Source: Ichthyophis bannanicus (lineage: Eukaryota; Chordata; Amphibia; Gymnophiona; Ichthyophiidae). From it: a stretch of DNA of 64,000 nt. The translations under genes were made by a program, and so were the position numbers. The stretch covers positions 58,316,955 to 58,380,954 of the forward strand of contig CM066032.1 in assembly GCA_033557465.1 (NCBI GenBank). The letters run 5' to 3'. Position 1 is the stretch's first letter. Each line of letters opens with the position of its first letter. The notes under the pieces are model-generated. The model saw only the letters and a program-made list of their open reading frames with translations. It had not been told where the DNA came from and made no database searches. This document shows positions 28,702 through 38,532 of the stretch, in pieces.

Positions 28702-28760
28702 AAGAGTAGTTACTCACCTGTAACAGGTGTTCTCCAGGAGCAGCAGGAATCAGTCCTCAC
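28702..28760 (+). repeat. DIRS left end, arm of 59-bp perfect inverted repeat
   Basis: AAGAGTAGTTACTCACCTGT to TCAGTCCTCAC. It is the exact reverse complement of 28973-29031. Confidence 0.9.
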
Positions 28761-28889
28761 ATATGGGTGACATCGACGCCGATGGAGCCCCCGTGCGGAG
28801 CATTTCCCCAGCTTTCTAAGAAAGCCTTTGGGAATGCAGGCACGCATGCGCGGTCCCCTTCCCGCCTAAAGGTGCCATCTTGCTCAGTC
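28751..28889 (+). repeat. DIRS left inverted terminal repeat
   Basis: CAGTCCTCACATATGGGTGA to TCTTGCTCAGTC. Pairs with 34602-34741 with only a few mismatches (for example GGAGCCC against GGAACCC, GCAGGCACG against GCAGACACG). Confidence 0.9.
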
Positions 28890-28972
28890 AAATGACATAG
28901 CTAAAAGACAGCACATAAAAATGTAAAAATAAACTATGTACAACTGCAACTCCCAGGGGAGGAGGGAGGGTT

Positions 28973-29072
28973 GTGAGGACTGATTCCTGCTGCTCCTGGA
29001 GAACACCTGTTACAGGTGAGTAACTACTCTTTCTCCAGGACCAAGCAGGAAGTCAGTCCTCACATATGGGTG
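28973..29072 (+). repeat. DIRS internal complementary region
   Basis: The left half (28973-29031) is the reverse complement of the left element end; the right half (29035-29072, CCAGGACCAAGCAGGAAGTC and on) is the reverse complement of the right end (34722-34759). In the DIRS-1 model this region bridges both cDNA ends during circle formation. Confidence 0.85.
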
Positions 29073-29206
29073 ACTCCCTTGCTCTGGGCTACCAGGAACC
29101 CAGGCTGAAAAATAGAGCTCCCTCTAGCCTCAGCATCAGAGAAAGGATTTCACTGAAACATACCTCTACCGGTAGTCCAACCAGAGGGTTGGAGGGCAGG
29201 AGTTGC

Positions 29207-30403
29207 CTAAACCTCAAAGAGATTCCGGAGCACTGCCTGACCGAAAGCACTGTCCCTATGGGACTCTCTCTCCAGGCAGTAATGGGCCGCAAAAGTCTGG
29301 CTTGAGGACCAAGTTGCAGCCCTGCAGATGTCTGCCAATGGTACAGAGTGGAGATGAGCCACTGAGGCAGCCATTGCCCTGACACGGTGGGCCGTGACTC
29401 GACCCTGCAAAGGAAGGTTAACCGCCCTATAAGCCCAGGTGATACAGTCAGCCAACCAAATGGACAAGGTACGCTTGGACACAGGCACCCCCAAGTTATT
29501 GGGGTCAAATGATACGAAGAGCTGAGTAGCCCTCCTATGCCCCTGCGTATGCTCAATGTAGAAGGATAAGGCCCTCCTACAATCCAGGGTATGCAGGACT
29601 GTTTCAGCCCAGCTGGCATGGGGCCTAGGGAAGAATGTCGGAAGAACCACCTCCTGGTTGAGGTGGAAAGAGGAGACAACCTTCGGGAGGAACTTAGGAT
29701 GAGTCCTAAGGACTACCCTGTTCCTATAGAAGCGAGTGTAGGGTCTGTCACAGACGAGGGCCTGAAGTTCACTCACTTGCCTGGCCGAAGTCAAGGCCAC
29801 TAGAAACAGAGTCTTCCAAGACAGGAAGCGTAGAGGACATGTAGCCATTGGCTCAAAAGGTGGACGAGTCAGTTGCTGCAAGACCACATTCAACTCCCAC
29901 TCAGGGGCCGGTGGACGGATAGGAGGCTTGAGCAATAGTAAGCCTCTGAGAAACCTGGACACCAAGGGATGAACTGACAAGGAGTGTCCGTCCACCACTG
30001 AGTGGTGAGCTGCCAGAGCAGAGAGGTGGAACCGAACAGAATTGGACTTAAGACCCTGATTGGACAAGTGCAGAAGGTACTGGAGAACCACTGACACCGT
30101 GCAACGGAAAGGATCTTTGTGGCATTGCTGACACCACAAAGAGAACCTCCTCCACTTCAGGGCATATGTCTTCCTGGTGGATTGCTTCCTAGAAGCCAAG
30201 AGCACCTCTTCTACGTCCTGAGGTAGGCCCCAGGGAGCCAAGACTACCCTTGCAGCCTCCAGGCCATCAGATTGAGAGATTTGAGATTGGGGTGCAGAAG
30301 AGAACCCTGATCCTGAGAGAGGAGGTCGGGTTGGAACCCCAGAGGCAATGGTGTCTCCACTGCCAGCTGTAGCAGGAGCGGGAACCAGGGCTGCCTCGGC
30401 CAC
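29207..30403 (-). CDS. DIRS tyrosine recombinase
   Basis: An open 398-codon frame. Residues about 60-190 form the SAM-like N-terminal binding domain (RKTYALKWRRFSLWCQQC, FHLSALAAHHSVV, LVSRFLRGLLLL). The catalytic part has LVALTSARQVSELQAL with the first catalytic Arg, AHRVRAMAAS as the HxxR block, and TWSSSQTFAAHYCLE with the nucleophilic Tyr. All key residues are present. Known role: integration of the circular DIRS DNA without a target duplication. The start overlaps the RNase H frame by about 160 bp, and the first 40 residues may be the C-terminus of the upstream polyprotein in another frame. Since the frame is open, this DIRS is young compared with the copies at 21-26 kb and 63.5 kb. Confidence 0.88.
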   Translation of the reverse strand: MAEAALVPAPATAGSGDTIASGVPTRPPLSGSGFSSAPQSQISQSDGLEAARVVLAPWGLPQDVEEVLLASRKQSTRKTYALKWRRFSLWCQQCHKDPFRCTVSVVLQYLLHLSNQGLKSNSVRFHLSALAAHHSVVDGHSLSVHPLVSRFLRGLLLLKPPIRPPAPEWELNVVLQQLTRPPFEPMATCPLRFLSWKTLFLVALTSARQVSELQALVCDRPYTRFYRNRVVLRTHPKFLPKVVSSFHLNQEVVLPTFFPRPHASWAETVLHTLDCRRALSFYIEHTQGHRRATQLFVSFDPNNLGVPVSKRTLSIWLADCITWAYRAVNLPLQGRVTAHRVRAMAASVAHLHSVPLADICRAATWSSSQTFAAHYCLERESHRDSAFGQAVLRNLFEV

Positions 30404-31185
30404 CTGGGAGCAACTAGAAGGACTGAGGCCTTATCCCTTAGAATCTTGAACAAGGTTCGGGCCACCAGGGGTGTGGATGGAAACGCATACAGTACGCCCT
30501 GGGACCAGGAAATCAGAAAGGCATCCGCCGCCACCCTTAGGGGATGCAGTTGCCTGTAACAAAACCTGGGCAATTGGTGATTCAGGGGACTGGCAAAGAG
30601 ATCCATGGATGGAAGACCCCATTTCAGGAAAATCTTTTGAACCACTAAGGGATGCAGCTGCCATTCGTGGAGCTGCAGAATTCTGCTTAATCTGTCTGCC
30701 AGAAAGTTCTCCTGGCCAGGAAGATAAACAGCCCTCAACAACATCTGGTGCCTGAGGGCAAAGGAGCAAAGGGCCTGTGGTTCCAGGCACAGGGACTTGG
30801 ACCCAGTGCCGCCTTGTTTGTACACATAGCACATGGCTACTTGGTTGTCCGTCTGAACTAGAACAGACTGGTGAGCCAAAGTGTGAGAAAAAGCCTTGAG
30901 GGCTTGGCGAATAGCCCGCAGTTCTAGTAGGTTTATCTGTTGCGTGGCTTCCCATGGGAACCAGAGTGCAGCTGAGTGCAGCTCCCTTGACAGTGTGCAC
31001 CCCAGCCCTGCAAGGAGGCATCCGTCGTCAACACCACTGTGGGGACAGGCATTTGAAATGGCACCCCCTGAAGCAAGTTGGGAAGGTGCAGCCACCCCTG
31101 AAGGGAAGCCAGGAATGGCTTGGACACCATGATCTTGTCTGCTAGACTCCCAGTGGCTTGTTTCCACTGAGTTCTGAGGCACCAC
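30244..31185 (-). CDS. DIRS RNase H domain
   Basis: An open 313-codon frame. Order: ...TVVLTTDAS-type start lies in the overlapping frame near 31020, then QINLLELRAIRQALKAFSH (Glu), LVQTDNQVAMCYVYKQGGTG (Asp), YLPGQENFLADRLSR (final Asp), as in DIRS RNase H. The tail PMDLFASPLNHQLPRF, VLYAFPSTPLVAR and SVLLVAPRWPRQPWF is the domain typical of DIRS after RNase H. The frame differs from the RT at 31247-31912 and the first RNase H block is in another frame (30933-31490), so at least one shift separates RT from RNase H. Confidence 0.82.
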   Translation of the reverse strand: MVPQNSVETSHWESSRQDHGVQAIPGFPSGVAAPSQLASGGAISNACPHSGVDDGCLLAGLGCTLSRELHSAALWFPWEATQQINLLELRAIRQALKAFSHTLAHQSVLVQTDNQVAMCYVYKQGGTGSKSLCLEPQALCSFALRHQMLLRAVYLPGQENFLADRLSRILQLHEWQLHPLVVQKIFLKWGLPSMDLFASPLNHQLPRFCYRQLHPLRVAADAFLISWSQGVLYAFPSTPLVARTLFKILRDKASVLLVAPRWPRQPWFPLLLQLAVETPLPLGFQPDLLSQDQGSLLHPNLKSLNLMAWRLQG

Positions 31186-31246
31186 TGTGCAGGCCTCATG
31201 TGGAGCCGGGCATTGGGGGTCACATATACAGTTGATGCCATGTGTC

Positions 31247-31912
31247 CTAGGAGCTGCAGACAGAGCCTGGCAGGAACCCTGGGCAGGCTGAGAAACCGGG
31301 AAGCAACTCCATGAGCCTTTGAGCTCTGTCTTCCTGCAAGTAAGCTTTTGCCTGCAGAGAGTCTAGCCTTGCCCCTATGAACTCCAGGTTCTGGGAAGGG
31401 AGCAAAGTGGACTTTGCGAAGTTTATGACAAAGCCTAGATCTTGGAGGAGCGTGACAGTCCGGGAGGTGGCCTGCCTGGCCTCCTGGCAAGTCTGACCTC
31501 GGATGAGCCAGTCATCCAGACAGGGGAAGACAAAAAACCCCTGAGTCCTCAAGTAGGCCGCCACCACAGCTAGGCACTTTGTAAAGTCCCGTGGGGCGGA
31601 GGTTAGGCCAAAGGGCAGTACTCTGTACTGGTAATGGTTTCCTCCCACAATAAACCTGAGGTACTTTCTGTGGTCTGGATGAATGAGGATGTGGGTGTAC
31701 ACATCCTTTAGATCTAAGGAGCATAGCCAATCTCCCTGCTGGAGGTAGGGCAGAAGTATTCCAAGAGTAAGCATCTTGAACTTCTCCTTCACCAAGAACT
31801 TGTTGAGGTTCCTGAGGTCCAGGATAGGCCTTAGGCCACCGGTTCTCTTTGGCACCAGAAAATACCTGGAGTAGAAACCGTGCCCCTGTAGGCAAGGAGG
31901 TACAGGCTCCAC
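31247..31912 (-). pseudogene. DIRS reverse transcriptase core
   Basis: Reads GFYSRYFLVPKRTGGLRPIL, DLRNLNKFL, CSLDLKDVYTHILIH (first catalytic Asp), YQYRVLPFGLTSAPRDFTKC and FVFPCLDDWLIRG. The catalytic box is CLDD in place of YxDD. Both Asp residues are kept. The open stretch begins after the SINE insertion and shifts frame near 31250 into 30933-31490. The N-terminal RT segment is at 32289-32430. Confidence 0.82.
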
Positions 31913-32023
31913 CGCCTTGTCCAGAAGCAGACCCTGAAGTTCTTGGAGGAGGAGGTTTGTGTGCAGAAGAGGCCTCAGAGGCTCTCCTGGGCAGTAGACA
32001 GGAGGTAACTGCTGGAAATTTAT

Positions 32024-32288
32024 TTAGCTGTATTTATATCCCGCTTTTCACCGGGTCAAAGCGGTCAATTGGGGGATACATTTAACACGAGGGGATATGA
32101 CACACATACGCTAATACTTACAGGGAACATGGGCAATGGAGGGTTAAGTGGCTTGCCCAAGACCACAAGGAGTGCCTATAGGACTAGAAATCCCAGTCCC
32201 TCCGGCCTGAGATTGCTGTCCCCAGGTGGGACTTGAACCCCTGGCCCTCCGGCCTGAAGTACCTTGTCCTAACCACTAGACCACTCCG
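32024..32288 (-). mobile_element. tRNA-derived SINE, second tail type, inside DIRS RT
   Basis: Close relative of the copy at 18605-18893: same tail (GCTTTGACCCGGTGAAAAGC, GGGATATAAATACAGC), same body and head. GAAAT at both edges (32021 and 32289) may be the target duplication. It separates RT residues LFAHRWPPITGDAWVLSIIH from the rest. Confidence 0.9.
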
Positions 32289-33889
32289 AAATGAAGCAGG
32301 TAGCCCTGGTGGATAATGCTTAATACCCAAGCATCCCCTGTGATGGGTGGCCACCTGTGGGCAAACAGGGCTAAGCGACCTCCTGTGCAGGAATGGGGCA
32401 GCAGAGGTGGAAAGGCTATGCTGTGGGAGTCAAAACCCCCCTCCCTGCTGGGTAGGAGCAGGAGCTGGAGGCTTGGGGGTCTTCTGCCTACGGGGCCCAT
32501 GTCCCTGCCCCCTGGCCTGCTGTCCCTGTGGGGGAGCCGGGGAAGCCTGGTACTGAGGGAAAGGTTTGTAGGCAGACACCTTTCTCGAGTAGAAGGGCTT
32601 TTTACTCGAGCCCTTCTTCTTGTGAGAAGGGGCAGAAGTCTTCCTGGACAGTCTTGTCCTGGTCAGGTGTTCGGTCTTGAGCTCAGCAGCCTTCTCGGCC
32701 ATGGGCTTGCCAAAAAGGTCTTCACCTCGGCAAGGGACATCGACCAACTTGTCCTGCACCCAGGACTCGAGGTCCGATGACTGCAGCCATGCCTGGCGTT
32801 GGGCTGCGATGCCGGCTGCCGCCACATGAGCCGAAGCCTCGAAGCCATCGTAGGCCACTCGGGACATGAACTTGGAACATTCCCGGATCCCTGAAGACAA
32901 AGACTGGAAGCTCTGCAAAGGTTCCCTGGAGAGAACCCGGCAAGCTCTTTTGCCAGGTCTCATAGGTACATGCCCATGTACAGCTGGTATGACTGGACAC
33001 GGCAAGCAAGCATCGAGCCCTGGAAGCACTTTCTGCCGAAAGCATCCAGGTTCTGGGCCTCCCTGCTGGGAGGCACCGCAGAGTGCATCTTCTGGCTCTT
33101 CAGACGATGCATGGCCGATTCCACCACCATGGAATGGTGCGACAGCTGCGCCTTCTGGAAGCCAGGGCTCTTCCGGAGTTGATAGATGGAATTGACCCGC
33201 CTGCTCAATACTGGCGCCGAGGCCGGTGCCTCCCATATCCTGAAGAGGAGCCGTTCCAGCATTGTAGGAACCAGTACAGTAAAGGCCTCCTTTGGAGGAG
33301 AGTCATACTGGAGGGCCTCGAGCTCCTCGGCTCGAGGCTCCTCCTTGGGGTCCGTGGGAATCGCCAATGCCTTGGCCTTGTCCCGCACGAACTCCGAGAA
33401 CCGGGTGTCCTTCGGAGGGGACCTACTCCGGGGCTCGGACTGCGGTGAGTCGGAAGGGATGCACCGAGTCCGGAAGGTGTCGGGGGACTCCTCATCCTCC
33501 GTCTCCCACACTGACTCATCTGAAGAAACGTCGAGGGGCTCCGACCGCGCAGGTCGAGGTGGCACCTGCCCCAACGCAGAAGGCACCGGCGTCGATGCCC
33601 TCGGCTCCGAGCAGAAGGTCGAGGGGGACCTTAACCAAGGACGACTTCGAGCCTTCATGGTCTCGAGTATCGGCTCGGTCTCCGGGGTCGACTTCGACGT
33701 CGATGTCCCGGTGGTCGGGGCAGATGCACCAGCGAGGCTTGCCATCAGTGCCCGCTGCTGCTCCATGAAGGCATACAATCTGCACTCCATGGCTGTCAAC
33801 CCGAGTCCAAGCTCAGGAGATGCAGCAGCCACTGACTCGGGCCCCGGTGGCGCCGAGCCCGACGTCGGCTCCCTCGGAGGAGAGTCCAC
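32289..33889 (-). pseudogene. DIRS gag-like ORF, C-terminal part, and RT N-terminus
   Basis: Two overlapping open stretches, 32960-33889 (310 codons) and 32430-33236 (268 codons), linked by a one-base shift near 33150-33200. The first is rich in Ser, Pro and Glu (SDESVWETEDEESPD). The second has CSKFMSRVAYDGFEASAHVA and ASIAAQRQAWL-type helices, then a basic tail with SHKKKGSSKKPFYSRK. This is the composition of DIRS gag-like proteins, whose function is presumed to be RNA packaging. GGRLALFAHRWPPITGDAWV near 32400 begins the RT. Confidence 0.7.
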
Positions 33890-33927
33890 GAGGACTACAG
33901 GACTTACATGTCCGACGGTCTCCGGCT

Positions 33928-34611
33928 CTACGCGGTGTACTTTGGATGGTATCTCCTGTTACAAAGGCCCAGGATGGCGGTCGGGGGTCTTAGACCTGGC
34001 CCTCGAGGAACCAGGAACTCCTCCGATGCCACCCTCGTGAGCCGTTTCTTCCTCTTGCATTCCCGGTCGGGGGACCCCCTGTCCGAAGAACCTCGGCGAT
34101 GCTCGAGATCAGAATCCCGAGACGTCAAGGCCTCAGACGAGGTCCGGGCCCGGCCGGAGGCAGAATTGGAAAAAATCCTTTCCTTCTGGTGCTGATGGCT
34201 TCGAAGTGCCTTGGTGGACATCTTGCCACACGGGCCACAGATCATGGGATCATGATCAGGGCCGAGGCACTGAAGGCAGCAGTCGTGTGTGTCGGTGAGA
34301 GACATTAGTTTCTTGCACCGATCACACTTCTTGAAACCACTGGATGCCATCGGGGAAAAAAGGGCCCCCGCAAGGTCAAAGGACCGGCCTTCCAGGGAAA
34401 AAACAGAAAAAAGAGCGCGAACGCCAGCCACAAAGGGCAAAAAACAAAAAATAGAAGACGGGCTCGATACTGGTGTACCGAACCCGGCGGGAAGGGGAAC
34501 CAGTGTTGAACTCGGAGAAAAAACGAAGAAATCTTCGAAAAAACGACAATTTTTTCCAGGTGACTCGGGCAAACGTCCGATGGGCTCCACGGAAAAAGAG
34601 AGACTGAGCAA
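33928..34611 (-). pseudogene. DIRS gag-like ORF, N-terminal part with Cys-rich motif
   Basis: An open 227-codon frame. A plausible native start is MASSGFKKCDRCKKLMSLTD (Met codon near 34350). It is followed by CCLQCLGPDHDPMICGPCGK, a Cys/His cluster that may bind zinc, and then a charged Ser/Arg region. The frame ends at TGA/TAA near 33928, and the next open part starts at 33889 in another register. I infer that it is the start of the same gag-like protein as 32430-33889. Confidence 0.65.
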
Positions 34612-34741
34612 GATGGCACCTTTAGGCGGGAAGGGGAGCGCGCATGCGTGTCTGCATTCCCAAAGGCTTTCTTAGAAAGCTGGGGAAATGCTCCGCACGG
34701 GGGTTCCATCGGCGTCGATGTCACCCATATGTGAGGACTGA
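34602..34741 (-). repeat. DIRS right inverted terminal repeat
   Basis: Reverse complement of 28751-28889. The terminal 20 bp beyond it (34742-34761, ACTTCCTGCTTGGTCCTGAA) have no match at the left end but match the internal complementary region. Confidence 0.9.
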
Positions 34742-34761
34742 CTTCCTGCTTGGTCCTGAAG

Positions 34762-34858
34762 AATCATCTTTATTATCTGAGGATTGGAGAGTAGCTAATG
34801 CAATCCCAATTTTTAAAAAGGGTTGCAGAAGTGATCCAAGAAACTACAGACCGGTGAG
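34762..34858 (+). pseudogene. CR1 lineage B copy 2, RT segment
   Basis: Resumes after the DIRS with AATCATCT...CTGAGGATTGGAGAGTAG and ends at CTACAGACCGGTGAG. It encodes EDWRVANAIPIFKKG, then NYRPV. Cut by a CR1-B 3' end. Confidence 0.85.
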
Positions 34859-35111
34859 AACATAAGAACATAAGAACATAAGACATGCCATACTGGGTCA
34901 GACCGAGGTCCATCAAGCCCAGTATCCTGTTTCCAACAGTGGCCAATCTAGGTTATACGTACCTAGCAATATCCCCAAAGACACAGGTTCCACAATGCTT
35001 GTACTGGGTCAAGCATTGATATCCTGGGTCCCTTTTTAATAGTGGTTTATGGACCTTTCCTCCAGGAACTTGTCCAAACCTTTTTTAAACCCAGCTATAC
35101 TAACAGCCCTT
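34859..35111 (-). mobile_element. CR1 lineage B 3' end
   Basis: Reverse complement of the lineage-B end: three AACATAAG octamers at the left, the CTGGG/CCCAG hairpin, the AGGTACGTATAACC motif and the last ORF2 codons. About 250 bp. It splits the RT region of the host CR1-B. Confidence 0.88.
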
Positions 35112-35304
35112 ACTGACATCAGTACCGGGCAAACGGTAGAATCCATTGTAAAGAATAAAATTACTAAATATGTAAACAGCCATGTTTAAGGGAGAAAGCC
35201 AACATGGTATATAGCCAAAGAAACTCTTGTTTTACTAATCTGTTATATTTTTTTGAAGGTGTGAATAAACGGGTGGGACAAAGGTGAGCCGATGGATATA
35301 GTTT
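35112..35304 (+). pseudogene. CR1 lineage B copy 2, RT segment
   Basis: TGACATCAGTACCGGGCAAA continues the host RT; NKITKYVNSH and ...CFTNLLYFFEGVNK can be read with shifts. Ends at GATATAGTTT, where GTTT (35301-35304) is the target duplication of ERV1. Confidence 0.85.
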
Positions 35305-35854
35305 TGTGGTAGGCTATGGCCTAGAATAGCCTATAAATGTATGTAAGCGTATGAGAGACCTGTAAGCTAGGCCTGAGTCCCAGCCCCCACCTAAGAATAA
35401 GAATGCTGAGAAAGACCAAAGTCAGTATAAGTTAGAGAAACTGCTTTAAACCGCTTTTTGATAAGGTTGTATAAGTCCTTTGTTGAATATTCTATGCTGA
35501 TGACAGACATGTACCAGTGCTCTGTATTCATACATTTTCTAAGCTAAGCAATGACCTTGTAAAAGAAAAGTATCAAAGTTTAGAACTGTGCCTTTGTTAG
35601 AGAGTTCTGAGCAGGGGGACAGAGCACTGGGCCCACAGAAAGATCCCAATTGGATGGGTGCAAGGGTCAGTAGGACCAATAGAAAGTTTGCCTGTATTAA
35701 ACTGAAGAAGAAAGGTATAAAAGGTGTTGTTTACTGGACTCCATTGCTCAGACCATTTTGATTGTGACATTTGCCTGAGACTGTGCACAATAAATTGGCT
35801 TGGATCTTCGAACTGACTCCTGGTTTTATTCATTGCGTGCATTTCGTTGCAACA
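35305..35854 (+). repeat. ERV1 5' LTR
   Basis: TGTGGTAGGC...TTGCAACA. TATA box TATAAAA at 35716-35722 and poly(A) signal AATAAA at 35789-35794. GGACCAATAGAAAG near 35671 supplies a CCAAT box. The short TATA to AATAAA distance is gammaretrovirus-like. Confidence 0.93.
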
Positions 35855-35860
35855 TATTCT

Positions 35861-35878
35861 TGGAGCGTTGGCCAGAAA
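35861..35878 (+). promoter_or_regulatory. ERV1 primer binding site, tRNA-Gly type
   Basis: TGGAGCGTTGGCCAGAAA, six bases after the LTR. It differs at four positions from the ERV2 site (56423-56440), which is complementary to the 3' end of tRNA-Gly(GCC). Confidence 0.75.
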
Positions 35879-36718
35879 TGTGCGGTATGTGAATGGTGCG
35901 CAAGTGAATATACCATGTATTACCGCCTCCAGGCTTGGTCCGGTCAGGACCGCGGCCGACCGACAGCGGACAGGACCCCAGGCGCCGCTGATCCCCTTGT
36001 ATCGGAGAGGGTTCTGCCCTGACTCGGTGGCCTGCCAGGTCCGATCAGCCAACACCTTTAATCCGAGGGGAGTCCAGGATTCAACCCAAGGAGAGGGACT
36101 GGTTGCGCAGCGCATTAGTGGCCGGATCCGGTGAGTAGCAATTTGTCTGGTTCTTAGACAGCTATCTATGGGAAAGCCTCGCATGCACGAGACTATTATG
36201 GTTTAAGGTAATGGTATAAGGTAACGAGAGCCTGATCACCTTTCAAGGGTGTGGCCGAGTACTCCTTGCATGAGAGTGCGCAAGGACGAAACCCCACCCC
36301 TCATCAATGCTTGACCCAGTACAAGCATTGTGGAACTTGTGTCTCTTGGGGAAACTGCTAGGTACATATGACCTAGATTGGCCACTGTTGGAAACAGAAT
36401 ACTGGGCTTGATGGACCTTGGTCTGACCCAGTATGGCATATCTTATGTTCTCATGAATAAGTAAGTGAGGTAGGCCTTTATGGAATTTTGGGACCTCGGT
36501 GGCATGCCTGTTTGTTTGAATAAATGAGAGGTCTTGCAATACAGACCAAGTGAAAGCGGACTCCTAAGTAGCGCAGTTCCTGGCCGGGCGACCGCGCCCA
36601 GGTCGCGAAAAGGAGGAAGCGTTTGGTGTTTGTCTCCCTTATTGTTCCGTGGGCTGTACGGACCCCGTACCTGCAGCCGTACTACCCGCCCTCTTTGTCT
36701 GTTGTCTTGTATGTCATA
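35879..36718 (+). other. ERV1 leader
   Basis: Non-coding leader between primer site and gag. It contains GC-rich DNA (35930-36040), GTGAGTAGC near 36130 as a possible splice donor, and a CR1-B fragment at 36303-36455. The packaging signal is presumed here but not identifiable. Confidence 0.6.
36303..36455 (+). mobile_element. CR1 lineage B 3' end in ERV1 leader
   Basis: About 150 bp of lineage-B 3' UTR with the CTGGG/CCCAG hairpin and a decayed tail TTATGTTCTCATG. The ERV2 leader lacks it. Confidence 0.85.
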
Positions 36719-38532
36719 ATGGGAGGGGTGGGGTCTGTGCAAACTCCGTTGAACTGTATGATCACGAATTTTAAAAAGGGATTTAGTGGTGATTACGGGA
36801 CGAAAATGTCGCCGTCCCGGTTAGGAAAATTATGCGGTAGGGAGTGGCCGGTGCTGGACACCGCGTGGCCACCAGAGGGTACTTTTGATGTTAGAATTGT
36901 ATCCCGAGTGCATGGGATAGTGCGTAGGAATTACCCTGACCAGTTTCCCTATATAGACTCTTGGTTAGAAATCTGTGAAAGGCAACCCTCTTGGATGAAG
37001 CGTTGCTGTGAGGAACAGTGCAGGATCATGTTAGCAGCTACAAAGGGAGTCCCGGGGGCCAAGGGAGAAAAGCCCCCCATTTACTCAGCCCCAGAACCTG
37101 CAGAAATTCTAAATTATCCACCCTAATTCCTGTATAAGACAGCCCCGTCAGCTCCACCATTACCATTACCCCGAACAGAGCCTGAGGAAGAGAGAGTCCC
37201 TCCAGCCGACGTCACCCCGTCAGTCACCTCCATTGCCCGAAAGAGAGCAGCCTCCTTCCCGAAGCAGGAGTCCCAGTCCCGAACAAAGTTCACAAAGTAC
37301 CTCGGCAGGGCTGTCATCACCTGACGGAACAGCCAGCAGGGGATCATCAATTGCCAGTCCAGGGTCACCTGCTAGCCCAGGCTCCAGTGGAAGGGCCTCC
37401 GCTGGACCCGCAAATTTGCGCTATGCCCTCCGAAGTAGAGAAACGGACCCGAAAGAAGTTCGCCAGATGCCATTGCGCCAAGTCCTGGGATTGCCTATTC
37501 TAGATGATGGGGGTCAGGTTGTGGTCGGGCCAACTAGTCTCGTTTATGTGCCCTTTTCTACCACAGATTTATTAAACTGGAAAACGCACTATGCCTCTTA
37601 TACTGAAAAACCCCAAGATTTGACAGAATTAATGTCTAGTATCATGCAAACCCACCAGCCTACCTGGTCTGATTGCCGCCAGCTCTTGGCTACCCTCTTT
37701 ACTACTGAAGAGCGGGCACGAATAGTGCAAGCAACTACCCGATGACTGGAAGAGAACCCTGTAGCAGACAGGAGAGACCTGGATCCCCGACGGGCAGCAG
37801 CCGCAGATTTCCCGAATGAGGACCCAAGATGGGATCCGAATAGTGCAGATGGAGAGAAAGCCCTCACCCGTTTCCGCCAGGCTCTACTGCAGGGCCTGAG
37901 AAGGGGAGGCCAAAAAGCCATGAATGTTGGGAAGGTAGCAGACGTTCTTCAGCGACCAGATGAAAGTCCAGCTGCCTTCTATGAACGATTAACTGAAGCT
38001 TATAGACTTTATACCCCATATGATCCAGCAGCCCAGGAGAATCTGCGTATGGTAAATGCTGCTTATGTCCCAGGGAGACATAAAACGAAAATTGCAGAAA
38101 CTAGATGGATTTGCGGGCATGAATACAGCACAGCTAATGGAAGTTGCCCAGAAGGTGTTTGTGAATCGTGATCAAGAATGTAAAAGGGAAAGTGAAAGAA
38201 AGATGAAGAAGAAAGCCGATTTGCTTGCTGCAGCTCTAGTTGAAGGACGTGGAGGATATCCAAACAGAAGGACTCGAGGATGGGGAAGGGGCTGAGGGAG
38301 CGCTCGGTCCCCCTTAGGTGCAAACCAATGCGCCTATTGTAAGGAAGAAGGACATTGGAAGAATGAATGCCCAAATGTTGGCTCCACCCCCTGGAGAGGG
38401 AGGGGAAGCACCAGGAGAGGAGGGGGCCGGTTCCAGCAACGAGGAGGAATGCAGCGCGCACAGTTTCAGCAGGAAGAAGCCGCTGTAGAGGGAGTGGCGA
38501 CTATTGAGGACTACTATGACGATGGGGACTAG
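36719..38532 (+). pseudogene. gag: ERV1 gag
   Basis: Starts MGGVGSVQTP, where Gly2 is a myristoylation site. The matrix part has REWPVLDTAWPPEGTFD, then DQFPYIDSW, as in gammaretroviral Gag. The capsid part (37233-38171) has LVYVPFSTTDLLNWKTHYAS, MQTHQPTWSDCRQLL and ESPAAFYERLTEAYRLYTPY. One zinc knuckle, CAYCKEEGHWKNEC (38329-38370, CCHC), is intact. Breaks: TAA at 37124-37126, a shift before 37233, TGA at 37743-37745, a short deletion near 38068 that ERV2 does not have, and TGA at 38293-38295. The final UAG (38530-38532) is shared with ERV2 and is probably the native gag end. Confidence 0.9.
38530..38532 (+). promoter_or_regulatory. In-frame UAG between gag and pro-pol, ERV1
   Basis: GAC TAG GCC AGA CCG GGC, with gag and protease in the same frame. 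The same arrangement is in ERV2 (53843-53845). In gammaretroviruses this UAG is read through at low rate to make Gag-Pol. Confidence 0.8.

Larger units (their letters stand above)
28702..34761 (-). mobile_element. DIRS-type retrotransposon, near full length
   Basis: A 6.06-kb element read right to left: gag-like ORFs, RT, RNase H, tyrosine recombinase. Inverted terminal repeats of about 139 bp: 28751-28889 and 34602-34741 are near-identical as reverse complements. An internal complementary region at 28973-29072 combines the complements of both ends. The flanks TTTCATTAAA and AATCATCT rejoin the CR1-B consensus without target duplication, as expected of recombinase integration. It carries one SINE (32024-32288). 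Confidence 0.93.

Noticed and set aside
33186..34040. 284-codon plus-strand frame and others opposite the DIRS gag-like region
   Set aside because: They are antisense to a Ser/Pro/Glu-rich coding region with high GC and have no family motifs.
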